Below, in pieces: positions 9,027 through 16,516 of a DNA stretch of 64,000 nt. The notes under the pieces are model-generated. The model saw nothing but the letters and a program-made list of their open reading frames with translations, did no database searches and was not told the DNA's origin. Positions within the stretch are counted from its first letter, which is position 1. Each line of letters opens with the position of its first letter. Origin of the DNA: CADEED01 sp035765415 (GTDB taxonomy: Bacteria > Pseudomonadota > Gammaproteobacteria > Steroidobacterales > Steroidobacteraceae). A program made the position numbers and the translations under genes. The stretch covers positions 1-64,000 of the forward strand of contig DASTXR010000088.1 of assembly GCA_035765415.1 (NCBI GenBank). Direction: 5' to 3'.

Positions 9027-10141
9027 GGCGCCCGCGATATTAGCGCAACCACGTCGGCGGCCGCCTGCGGGCGGCCGATGCGCTCCGCCGCCGCGGCCAT
9101 GGCCGCGAGCCGCGGGCGATCCGCCAGCAGGCGCGCCAGCTTGAAACCGAGCGTCGCGCCGTCGACGGCCTTGATCGCCGCGCCGGCCTCGAGTAGATAG
9201 TCCGCGTTGCGTTCTTCCTGGCCGGGGATGGGCGACACGAGCAGCATCGGCCGGCGTTTCGCCAGGCATTCCGACACCGACAGTCCGCCGGGCTTGGTCA
9301 CCACCAGGTCGGCGGCGGTCATCAGGCGTTCGACCGTGGTGGTGAAGCCCAGTGGAAAAAGCCTGCCCGGATGTTTTTTCGCCAGCGCCTGCAGCCGCTT
9401 CAGCAGGTCTGCATTCCGGCCGGCGAGCGCGACGAGCTGCATTTCATCGGGCAGCCGCAGCAGCCGCTCGGCGAGCTCGTCGAGGCTGCCCACGCCCGCG
9501 CCACCGGCCATCATCAGCACGGTGAATTTTTCCGGCGCCAGCGACAGCTCGCGCGCGCACACCGCGCGTTCGAGCGGCGCGCTGAACTGCGGCATCACGG
9601 GAATTCCCGTGATGGAGATCTTCTCGCGTGGAATCCCCCGATCGGCGAGCCTGAACGCGACCTCCTCGCTGGCGACGCAGTAGCGATCGACATGCGGGTG
9701 TATCCACAGCGCGTGCACGTCGAAGTCCGTCACCTGCACCCACAGCGGCGGAAGCCGCCGGCCTTTGCCGCGCTGGCGCGACAGCAACTCGGCGGGGAGA
9801 AAATGCGTACAAAGAATGAGGTCCGGCGCGAGCCGCTCGATCTCGGCGTTCAGCTTGCGCGTGTTGAGTTTCTCGGCGGCGCGCTTGAGCCTGCCGACCA
9901 GCGAATCGCGGCTGGGCCGGTCGGATTTCGCATATAGATAGGACCAGAGCTGCGGCAGCTTCTCCACCAGCTTGATGTACTGCTCGCCGTAGAACTTCCG
10001 GAACTCCTTCGGCACCAGCGACAGCAGGTCGATGTGTGTGGCGGCGAGCGGCGGATGAGCCGCCTCCGCGGCCTTGACGATGGCATCCGCGGCGCGCACG
10101 TGGCCCGCGCCCGCGGACACTGAGAAGATCAGCAGCTTCAT
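9023..10141 (-). CDS. MGDG-synthase-like glycosyltransferase (GT28 type)
   Basis: A 372-residue GT-B glycosyltransferase resembling monogalactosyldiacylglycerol synthase and MurG-like enzymes. Visible motifs are SAGAGHVRAA (GAGH at 11-14) at the acceptor side, MMAGGAGVGS near 210, and the sugar-nucleotide site TKPGGLSVSECLA with PIPGQEERNADYL near 285-325. It is cytoplasmic and membrane-associated in the family, and would transfer a hexose from a nucleotide sugar to diacylglycerol or another lipid. It follows the acyltransferase gene by 16 nt and overlaps the phosphatase gene by 4 nt. Together they look like a small glycolipid or membrane-remodelling operon. The sugar and acceptor cannot be told from sequence. 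Confidence 0.85.
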   Translation of the reverse strand: MKLLIFSVSAGAGHVRAADAIVKAAEAAHPPLAATHIDLLSLVPKEFRKFYGEQYIKLVEKLPQLWSYLYAKSDRPSRDSLVGRLKRAAEKLNTRKLNAEIERLAPDLILCTHFLPAELLSRQRGKGRRLPPLWVQVTDFDVHALWIHPHVDRYCVASEEVAFRLADRGIPREKISITGIPVMPQFSAPLERAVCARELSLAPEKFTVLMMAGGAGVGSLDELAERLLRLPDEMQLVALAGRNADLLKRLQALAKKHPGRLFPLGFTTTVERLMTAADLVVTKPGGLSVSECLAKRRPMLLVSPIPGQEERNADYLLEAGAAIKAVDGATLGFKLARLLADRPRLAAMAAAAERIGRPQAAADVVALISRAP

Positions 10142-10157
10142 TCGCGAGGATTCCGTC

Positions 10158-10805
10158 TCAGAAACTTTGAGGATGTCTGGCCATCTCGGCCGAGTACAGC
10201 GCCTTGATTTTCGGCAGGTCGAGCGCGGCGTCGCCCGTGGGGTAGAACGGCGCCATGATCTCCACGCGCTTCTTCGAGTAGTTCAGCGCCACGGGAACGA
10301 TGGGAACGCCCGCTTCGGTGGCGATGTAGTAGAAGCCGAGCTTCCACTCTTTCACCTTGCCGCGTGTTCCTTCGGGCGTGATGGTGATCGAGATCTTTTC
10401 GCGCCGGGCGAACTCCGCGACGCACACGCGGACCACGTTCCCGCCCTTCGTGCGGTCGATGGGCATGCCGCCGAACCGGCGCGCCAGGATGCCGAGCGGC
10501 CAGAAGAAAACCGTGTGCTTGGCGAGCCAGGTGTTGTCGAGCCGCAGGACCAGGAACGCGCAGAAACCGTGGAAGAAATCCCAGTTGGACGTGTGCGGCG
10601 CCACGATCAGGACGTACTTGGGGACGTTCGGGATGTTGCCGGCGATGCGCCAGCCGGAGATGCGCATGAGCAGGACGCCGAGATGGCGCCGCCAGCGTGC
10701 CGGACTCTGCGGAGCTTCAGGCGGAAGCGTGGGGAAACCCGGATCGGGCATCGCCGGATCCGAAGGGACAGGGGAAAGTGAGGAAGGGTCGGCCTGGCCA
10801 GTCAT
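10158..10805 (-). CDS. PlsC-like lysophospholipid/glycerol acyltransferase
   Basis: A 215-residue acyltransferase. Motif I is HTSNWD (H71 and D76, HX4D) and motif III is PEGTRG at 144-149, both diagnostic of the PlsC/LPLAT superfamily. The first 35 residues are Pro/Ser-rich with no signal peptide, followed by an amphipathic segment (HLGVLLMRISGWRI). It would acylate a glycerolipid or similar acceptor at the inner membrane. It is the first gene of the minus-strand set 10805-8439, upstream of a lipid glycosyltransferase. An internal Met (MPDPGFP, residue 19) is an alternative start. Confidence 0.85.
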   Translation of the reverse strand: MTGQADPSSLSPVPSDPAMPDPGFPTLPPEAPQSPARWRRHLGVLLMRISGWRIAGNIPNVPKYVLIVAPHTSNWDFFHGFCAFLVLRLDNTWLAKHTVFFWPLGILARRFGGMPIDRTKGGNVVRVCVAEFARREKISITITPEGTRGKVKEWKLGFYYIATEAGVPIVPVALNYSKKRVEIMAPFYPTGDAALDLPKIKALYSAEMARHPQSF

Positions 10806-10856
10806 GCCGCGCGATGGTAGCCCAAATGCTTACCGATCGCGCATTGCTGAAAATCC

Positions 10857-10953
10857 GCACTCTCGAGGAAGGCGGCCGAGAGGCGGGCACCGGGTCCCCG
10901 CTAGAGGGGGGATGGGGGAACCGGTGCCCGCGCCTCGCCGTGTTCGAGAGTGC
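10857..10953. repeat. Long imperfect hairpin between two minus-strand genes
   Basis: A perfect 10-bp outer stem (GCACTCTCGA at 10857-10866 with its complement at 10944-10953) encloses an inner GGGCACCGG/CCGGTGCCC stem and a loop around CTAGAGGGGGGATGGGGG. It fills most of the gap between the acyltransferase start (10805) and the next gene's stop (10983). It shares the CGGGCACC core with the elements at 1-83 and 27415-27427. It could terminate transcripts from 11303 or be a dispersed repeat. Confidence 0.6.
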
Positions 10954-10982
10954 TTTCGATAGTTAGACCTCGACTTCTTGTT

Positions 10983-11303
10983 TTAGCTCTTCACCGGAAT
11001 CGAGCGGAACGAAAGGATCTCACCGGCCGACGTCGCCTTGCACGAAGCCTTGGCGAGCACCTGGTTGGTCTTTGTGTGACGCGCGATCACCGTGAAGGCG
11101 TTCGGGTCGACGAGATCCGAGACGAAAGGGCTGGGGGCCTTGACCTTGTAGGTCGGCGCCGCTTCGCTCTTGGTCATGCTCTCGATGAGCGCCTTGCTGC
11201 AGGCGGCCAGCGAGGGGGTGACGACCGTGCCGGCGGCGTTCGCGTACGAAGCGAAGCTCACCAGGGCGGCCATTACGAAATACTTTGAGGTTCGACGAAT
11301 CAT
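10983..11303 (-). CDS. Small exported protein of unknown function
   Basis: A 106-residue protein with a clear signal peptide (MIRRTSKYFVMAALVSFASYANA, cleavage before AGTVV) and a mature part of about 83 residues with two cysteines (SLAACSKAL and KASCKATS) that could form a disulfide. I recognise no family. The start at 11303 is fixed by AGGAG 7 nt upstream. That ribosome binding site can pair with a complementary segment in its own leader (see 11307-11361). It lies 88 bp downstream of a LysR gene on the same strand, so it may be controlled by that regulator or by read-through. Confidence 0.75.
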   Translation of the reverse strand: MIRRTSKYFVMAALVSFASYANAAGTVVTPSLAACSKALIESMTKSEAAPTYKVKAPSPFVSDLVDPNAFTVIARHTKTNQVLAKASCKATSAGEILSFRSIPVKS

Positions 11304-11306
11304 GTT

Positions 11307-11361
11307 GCACTCCTGACAATGTTTGAAATCCACGATGGTCAAACTACCCGCACGGGAGTGC
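11307..11361 (-). promoter_or_regulatory. Nested stems that can occlude the ribosome binding site
   Basis: GCACTCC at 11307-11313 (the complement of the AGGAGTGC ribosome binding site of the 10983-11303 gene) is matched by GGAGTGC at 11355-11361. Inside lies a second stem, GTTTGA 11321-11326 with TCAAAC 11339-11344. In the minus-strand transcript the 5' segment GCACUCC would pair with GGAGUGC and hide the ribosome binding site. Confidence 0.45.
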
Positions 11362-11391
11362 ATCAACAAACGAGAAGATTCGGCGCGAGCA

Positions 11392-12282
11392 TCAGTTTTC
11401 CTCAACCGTGCTGCATGACTCGATGAGCCATTTGCACAAAGCGCGAATGGCGTCACGATTTTCGTCCTCGGCACGCACCAGAAGTGTGTAATCCTCCTGC
11501 GTCACCAGTTCTTCATCGAACACGCGCTTCAGCCTGCCGGCTGCGAACTTGCGCCGCGAGAGTTCCGCGGGCAGCAGCGCAATACCAATGCTTTTCTCGG
11601 CCGCGCGCGTCGCCGCGGACATGGAGTCGATACGGACGATCTGCGCGGGCTGCAGCGGCTTCATGCCGACGGCCGCGGCCCAGCGATCCCAGTCGTCGCG
11701 CCGCGCCTCGTGCACCAGCAGCGTGTGCTGGTTCAGGTCCTCGTAGCGCGCCACCGGGCGTTCCGCCAGGAGATCGGGCGAACACGCGGGCACCATGGTC
11801 TGCGCGAACATCTTGTGAGCGACCAGGCCGTTCCACGGGCCGCTCCCTACTACCACGGATATGTCGGCCTCGGCCGCGTGCGTGCGGCCGTGCGCGCCCT
11901 GCGTTTCGATGCGCAGGTCGATGCCGTCGTGCAGCTTCGAGAATTCAGAAAGCCGCGGCAGCAGCATCTCGTTCGCGAAATACGCGGGCACGTGCAGGCG
12001 CACGCTCTTTCTTCCATAACGAGCGCGAAGCTGTTCGGTGACGGAATCCAGTCGCATGAACAGTTCATCTATCTGCTCGAGATAGCGGGAACCGGCATCG
12101 GTGAGCGCCAGCGCCCGAGCACTACGTGAAAACAGCGGCAGGCCGAGCTGCGTTTCCAGCGTCTTGATCTGATGGCTCACCGCAGACGGCGTGATGCAGA
12201 GCACCTCGGCCGCGACGGCGAAACTCGAGTGTTTGGCGGCGATCTGAAAGGTCTTGATGGCCTTCAGCGACGGTGTACGCAT
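11392..12282 (-). CDS. LysR-family transcriptional regulator (GcvA-like)
   Basis: A 296-residue LysR-type regulator. The winged helix-turn-helix is at residues 1-65 (FAVAAEVLCITPSAVSHQIKTLE), followed by the linker helix and a type 2 periplasmic-binding-like effector domain from about 90 to 290. The sequence GLPLFSRSARALALTDAG is typical of the GcvA/AmpR-like branch. No metabolic operon is divergent from it; the upstream gap of 257 bp leads to a gene on the same strand. The nearest likely target is the small exported protein just downstream (10983-11303). The effector is unknown. Confidence 0.93.
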   Translation of the reverse strand: MRTPSLKAIKTFQIAAKHSSFAVAAEVLCITPSAVSHQIKTLETQLGLPLFSRSARALALTDAGSRYLEQIDELFMRLDSVTEQLRARYGRKSVRLHVPAYFANEMLLPRLSEFSKLHDGIDLRIETQGAHGRTHAAEADISVVVGSGPWNGLVAHKMFAQTMVPACSPDLLAERPVARYEDLNQHTLLVHEARRDDWDRWAAAVGMKPLQPAQIVRIDSMSAATRAAEKSIGIALLPAELSRRKFAAGRLKRVFDEELVTQEDYTLLVRAEDENRDAIRALCKWLIESCSTVEEN

Positions 12283-12539
12283 TCCATTGGATGATCCGGA
12301 AGCTCAGCGGCAAAGCTGCGATGCCAGGAGTAAAGCAAGGCGCGTGCCACCGGCGACAATCATGCAAGTGCATGTTCTTATTCAGGATGCACATTTGACG
12401 CGCTGTCAGTTTGTTCGTCCTTGGCGCCAATTCCTTGGCGTTGCACCGGGGACGGGTGAAACATTTATGACAGCGCGGCCGCATGGACCGGCGGCGAGCC
12501 CTAATGGAAGCCGCCCATGCCGCGCGGCGCGCGAGCCGG
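12283..12539. other. Gap upstream of the LysR gene
   Basis: This 257-bp gap holds no gene I can support. Two small patterns stand out: a GTGCAT/ATGCAC inverted pair around 12369-12392, which could be a regulator half-site pair, and a direct repeat CCTTGGCG at 12419-12426 and 12433-12440. Confidence 0.3.
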
Positions 12540-13226
12540 TTAACGCAGCTGCGTCATCGACCGGAGCAGCGCGCTGCTGTCCGCGGGCGGCAGGCTCATG
12601 ATGCGGTCGTACACCGAGAGCGTGATGGTGCATACCTTGGCGCGGTCCACGCGCGGATCGTCGGCGTGCGCGATCATCTGCGCATCCGCGCCGTATTGCT
12701 CGTAGGTTCCGTTGATGACCTTCGCGAGATTGTCCTTCACCGTGTCGGGCGGAGGCAGCGGCACGGGGTCCTCCGCGGCGCTGCGGATCACTTCGCCCAT
12801 GAGCTCGAGCGTGTGCGCCTGCGCGGCGGGATCGATGTTGTTAGCGACGTCCGGCGGCCCGGAGACCAGCGGAAACCAGTATTGGAAACAGACGTCACCC
12901 GGCGCTTTCTGCAATTGCCGCGCGGTGGCCACCATGTCCCTGACGAGCGCGAGCACCGAGCTTTCCGAGGCGTGCGCCAGGTGCTGCGTGGCGGCGAGGT
13001 TGATCTCGGAGTTCGCGAAATTGATGAATGCGTCGCGGCTCGTCTCGTCGCGCCTGAAGGACTTGTACTCCGCGACGAGCTTTTCGTAGACCACGGGCTC
13101 GTGTTTCCTGAGCACGCGATAGACAGGCTGTTCGAGCAGCGCCGATTCGGCGCTGTAGCCCTCGTACCAGTACGCGCCGACGGCGCCGAGGACGACGACG
13201 ACCAGCAGGATGACGACCCATTTCAT
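12540..13226 (-). CDS. Membrane-anchored protein of unknown function
   Basis: A 228-residue protein with one N-terminal transmembrane helix (MKWVVILLVVVVLGAVGAYW) and a mostly helical remainder predicted to face the periplasm. Two cysteines (GDVCFQYW and AKVCTITL) might pair. I recognise no catalytic motif or named family. The start at 13226 begins the hydrophobic helix directly. It is flanked by the LysR gene and the DUF4394 lipoprotein gene on the same strand, with gaps too wide to claim an operon. Confidence 0.75.
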   Translation of the reverse strand: MKWVVILLVVVVLGAVGAYWYEGYSAESALLEQPVYRVLRKHEPVVYEKLVAEYKSFRRDETSRDAFINFANSEINLAATQHLAHASESSVLALVRDMVATARQLQKAPGDVCFQYWFPLVSGPPDVANNIDPAAQAHTLELMGEVIRSAAEDPVPLPPPDTVKDNLAKVINGTYEQYGADAQMIAHADDPRVDRAKVCTITLSVYDRIMSLPPADSSALLRSMTQLR

Positions 13227-13260
13227 GGGCCGAGGATACTCCGTTTGACGCCTCCAACTC

Positions 13261-13291
13261 GGGGCGGCGGCCTCCCTGTAGCCGCCGCCCC
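13261..13291 (-). terminator. GC-rich hairpin downstream of the DUF4394 gene
   Basis: An 11-bp perfect stem (13261-13271 with 13281-13291, GGGGCGGCGGC type) and a 9-nt loop begin 14 bp past the DUF4394 stop. There is no proper T-run on the minus strand, so termination is plausible but not certain. Confidence 0.4.
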
Positions 13292-13304
13292 TTTGTCACA
13301 GGCC

Positions 13305-15872
13305 TTACTGCAGACGGACGGCCAGAGCCCTGACTACCGTCGTGCCGCTGGACCCTAACAAACCGATGCTCGACAGCACACCGTTGCCGAGGTTCACGCG
13401 GTACAACGTCGACTGCGTGGCACCCGTCGGCTGCAATGCGGCGATGGGCAGGCCGTTTTCACCGCCGGCGATATCGAACCCGCCCTCGAGCGTGAACGTG
13501 GTGCCCGCGTTGAACCCACCGACCATGACCAGCGAACCGCCGAGCCCGGTCTGCCGCACGAGAGCGCCGGCAGCAATGTCGAGCTCGTATTGCGTGGTGG
13601 TCGGGGTTCCCGCGAAGCTGTTGCTGAACGCGGTGCCCACCACCTGCGGCGTCCCCGGGTTCAGGTTCGCGTCGCTGATGACGGTACCCGTGTCCACGTT
13701 GACGCGCAGGTTCTGTCCCGCGTCACTCTGCACGCGGAGCACACCGTCCATCGGGCCGAAGTCCACGCCGAATCGCGTGCCCGCGAGCGTCGAGAACGGG
13801 GCTGTCAGATCCAGCGGATCGGCGCTCAGCGTGAGCGCGCCGGCCGCCGCACCCGTGGCCGTGTCGATGGTGTACACCCGGCCCGCATCCGTCAGCGCAT
13901 ACAACGCTCCGCTCGTCGCGCGGAAGTCGAAGCCGACGATGGATTCGCTGCCTTGCAGTCCCGTGATCGCGACATCGGTGTCGAAGATCTGGGGAGTCAG
14001 CGGCTTGAAGCTGACGAGCCGGTTGTCCGTCGTGAGCGCGAACACCGTCGCGACCGGCAGCCGGCCGTACGCGAGACCGCGTATCTTTTCGCCGCCGCCC
14101 ACCGTCTCTATGCGCGTGGCGGCACCCGTGCTCAGGTTCACCGAGAACAGGTCCGACGTGGCTGCACCGCCGATGTTGAGCGCCGCCAATCCCAGGTTGT
14201 TAGTCCCGAAGATGTCGAAGCCCGCCACCCCGGTGACGTCGCCCACGCCGAGCGCGCCCACCGTCTGCAGATCGCCATTGATGGCGTTGCCCGACGGACG
14301 ACCCAGGACCTGCAGTCCGTCGCCGGCGGAATCGATGGTGTAGTACAACGCCGTGCCGGTGCCGAGGAAGCTGTTGCTGTAGGCAGCTTCGGCGACCGTC
14401 GGGCCCGCCGGATTCGTGGGCACGTCGGTGGTGGTGTTGCCATCGTCCACGTTGATGCGCACGTTGAGCCCCGTATCGGTGGCGACACGCAGCAGGTTGT
14501 TGCCGGGAGTGCCGGGATTGAAGTCCACGCCGAACGACGTGCCCGTGAGGCCCGTGAACGGAGCGGTGACGTCGCCCAGTGTCGGCGCGAGCGTGGCCTT
14601 GAGCGTCAGCGTGCCGCTGGCGGTATCCACGGTGTACACGCGGCCCGTGCTGCCCAGCGCATACAACGCTGCATCCCACGGCCGCACGTCGATGCCGACG
14701 ATGTTCTCGCCCGACTGCTGGCCGCTGAGCGCGGCGCTGGTGCACACCTTCTGCGGTAGCGCCGCATTGAACGACACCAGGTTGTTGCTCTCGGTGACCG
14801 CGAACACATCACCCGCGGCCTGCGCCGGCGCCGTCGCCGGTGGCGCGATCGCGGTGTCACGCACGAGCTCGTTGGCGTCGAGCAGCGTCACCGCGCCCGC
14901 GGAAGCCGCGGCGCCCGTCGTGAGATTGATCTGGTAGGAAGTGGGAGCTCCATCCACCACCAGCACGGCGTAGCCGCTGTTGGTGCCGTCGGCCGCGGTC
15001 GCGATCTCGAAGTCGCTTATCGCGGTGGTGTCGACACCGAGCGCGCCGACCACGGTGACCGCGCCGGAATTCGGATCGCTGGCGGTCAGCAGTTGATCGG
15101 TGGTCGCGTCGATGTAATACAGCGTCGTGCGGCAGGCAGCAGCGAAGGCGTTGGTATACGCCGCGCCGTTGATGCCGGCGCGCGTTACGCCACCCGTTGC
15201 CAGAGGTGCATCGGTGATGGTTGCGCCGGTGTCGGCGTTGACACGCAGATTCTGTCCGCTGTCGCTGACGATCCGCAGCCGATCCACGACCGGATTGAAG
15301 TCGATGCCGAACTCCGTGCCGGAAAGCGCGGTGAACGGATCGGAATCGCCGGCTTCCGCGGTCAGCGTCGACTTGAGCGTCGCGACACCGCTGGTGGTGT
15401 TGATCGTATAGAGACGGCCGGTGCTTCCGAGAGCGTACAGCTCTCCGGGTGTGGCACCGCCGGCACGCACGTCGAGTCCAACTACCGTTTCACCGGCCTG
15501 CAGGCCTGTGATCGCGATGGCCGTGTCGAGTGCCGGGGCAGCTCGATCGAACGTGACGAGGCGGCCTGTGCTGGTCACGCCATACGTATCGCCCGACGTT
15601 ACGCCGGCGCCTGGCGCGGGCACACCGGCAGGCGGTGGCGGCGGTGGCGGTGGCGGCGGTGGTGGTGGCGGCGGTGGTGGCGGCTGCTCCCCTGGCGGTG
15701 GCGGCGGGGGCGGCGGCGGCGGCGGCGGGGGTGGCGGCGGGGGTGGCACTTGAGGAGGAGGAGTCGGTGCCACGGGCGGCGAATCGCCACCACCACCACC
15801 ACCACACGCGCTGAGCGCTGCGAGCATGAGACCGGCCACGAGCAGGCCGCGGCCAACGCGATACGTAGTCAT
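13305..15872 (-). CDS. Lipoprotein with polyproline stalk and three DUF4394 modules
   Basis: An 855-residue predicted lipoprotein: the lipobox is LSAC with lipidated C23, followed by a Gly run. A proline-rich stalk (about residues 30-85) is followed by three homologous modules of about 240-260 residues, each opening with a line such as GVTSTGRLVTFDRAAP, then GLQAGETVVGLDVRAG, LYALGSTGRLYTI, FGVDFNP and LRVNVDTG. These are DUF4394 repeats, predicted beta-propeller-like surface domains of unknown ligand. The stalk is encoded by a (GGN)n tract at about 15640-15760 on the plus strand. GAGGG 9 nt upstream supports the start at 15872. It is probably attached to the outer membrane; the role is unknown. 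Confidence 0.88.
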   Translation of the reverse strand: MTTYRVGRGLLVAGLMLAALSACGGGGGGDSPPVAPTPPPQVPPPPPPPPPPPPPPPPPPGEQPPPPPPPPPPPPPPPPPPAGVPAPGAGVTSGDTYGVTSTGRLVTFDRAAPALDTAIAITGLQAGETVVGLDVRAGGATPGELYALGSTGRLYTINTTSGVATLKSTLTAEAGDSDPFTALSGTEFGIDFNPVVDRLRIVSDSGQNLRVNADTGATITDAPLATGGVTRAGINGAAYTNAFAAACRTTLYYIDATTDQLLTASDPNSGAVTVVGALGVDTTAISDFEIATAADGTNSGYAVLVVDGAPTSYQINLTTGAAASAGAVTLLDANELVRDTAIAPPATAPAQAAGDVFAVTESNNLVSFNAALPQKVCTSAALSGQQSGENIVGIDVRPWDAALYALGSTGRVYTVDTASGTLTLKATLAPTLGDVTAPFTGLTGTSFGVDFNPGTPGNNLLRVATDTGLNVRINVDDGNTTTDVPTNPAGPTVAEAAYSNSFLGTGTALYYTIDSAGDGLQVLGRPSGNAINGDLQTVGALGVGDVTGVAGFDIFGTNNLGLAALNIGGAATSDLFSVNLSTGAATRIETVGGGEKIRGLAYGRLPVATVFALTTDNRLVSFKPLTPQIFDTDVAITGLQGSESIVGFDFRATSGALYALTDAGRVYTIDTATGAAAGALTLSADPLDLTAPFSTLAGTRFGVDFGPMDGVLRVQSDAGQNLRVNVDTGTVISDANLNPGTPQVVGTAFSNSFAGTPTTTQYELDIAAGALVRQTGLGGSLVMVGGFNAGTTFTLEGGFDIAGGENGLPIAALQPTGATQSTLYRVNLGNGVLSSIGLLGSSGTTVVRALAVRLQ

Positions 15873-16516
15873 AACTTCCCTCGGTTTGAAAGATTTCGTA
15901 ACCCGAGAGTACGAAGTCGCGACGTCTGCGAATGCCGACAGGAAGCCCGACGCGAGCGCGAAAACATTTCCGTGCGTCGTCAGTTCGCACCTACGTCGCC
16001 GTGCGTGGCTGACGTTTTTCGGTAACTAACTACGCGCCGTTCGGCAATCGAGGCGCCGGTTGCTGAAAAGCCTTCCAAAATTTCCGCCGGCGACCTGGCA
16101 CGGGAACATCGGCGAGCCGGCCGAGACCCATGCGTGCCCGAGTTGTAATTCTTGCCGGTGTCATTTTTTCCCGTGAGCCCGGTGTGTTCTCACAAAGCTC
16201 ACCTCCCTCCCGTTCCGCGTGGCCGGCACGACCGGAATCGCCCTCCGAATGAGATGCGCATCCCCATTTACCGGCCTTCTTTGTCAAAAACGGGGGCGCG
16301 GGGCCATCGCGGCTATCGTTGCGCAGCAACAACCTGTATATTCCGGCCCGCTTATCCAGGGTCGCGCGGTCATCGCCCCCTAAAGCACGCAAGTCAAAGG
16401 TCCGTGTCATGCACGGGCGCCGATTCGCAAAAACAATCTCTCGCTAATGACCGCTTCAGGCGCTTTGCGCCATGAACTGCGAGTCTTTCAAGCTTCCTTT
16501 CAAGGTATCTAACTAA
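15873..16516. other. 644-bp gap before rhlE, probable regulatory leader
   Basis: No gene with convincing coding character is seen. The part next to rhlE is less GC-rich, with TATATT at 16337-16342 as a possible -10 and no good -35. A long 5' leader would fit an RNA helicase gene of this type, but I cannot point to a conserved structure. The octamer CTAACTAC occurs at 16026-16033. Confidence 0.4.

Noticed and set aside
15640..15760. Dense GGN repeats that look like a tandem repeat locus or CRISPR-like array
   Set aside because: They are the coding sequence of the proline stalk of the DUF4394 lipoprotein, with no spacers.
16030..16410. A 126-codon minus-strand open frame in the gap before rhlE
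   Set aside because: No ribosome binding site, no domain, and local composition does not look coding.
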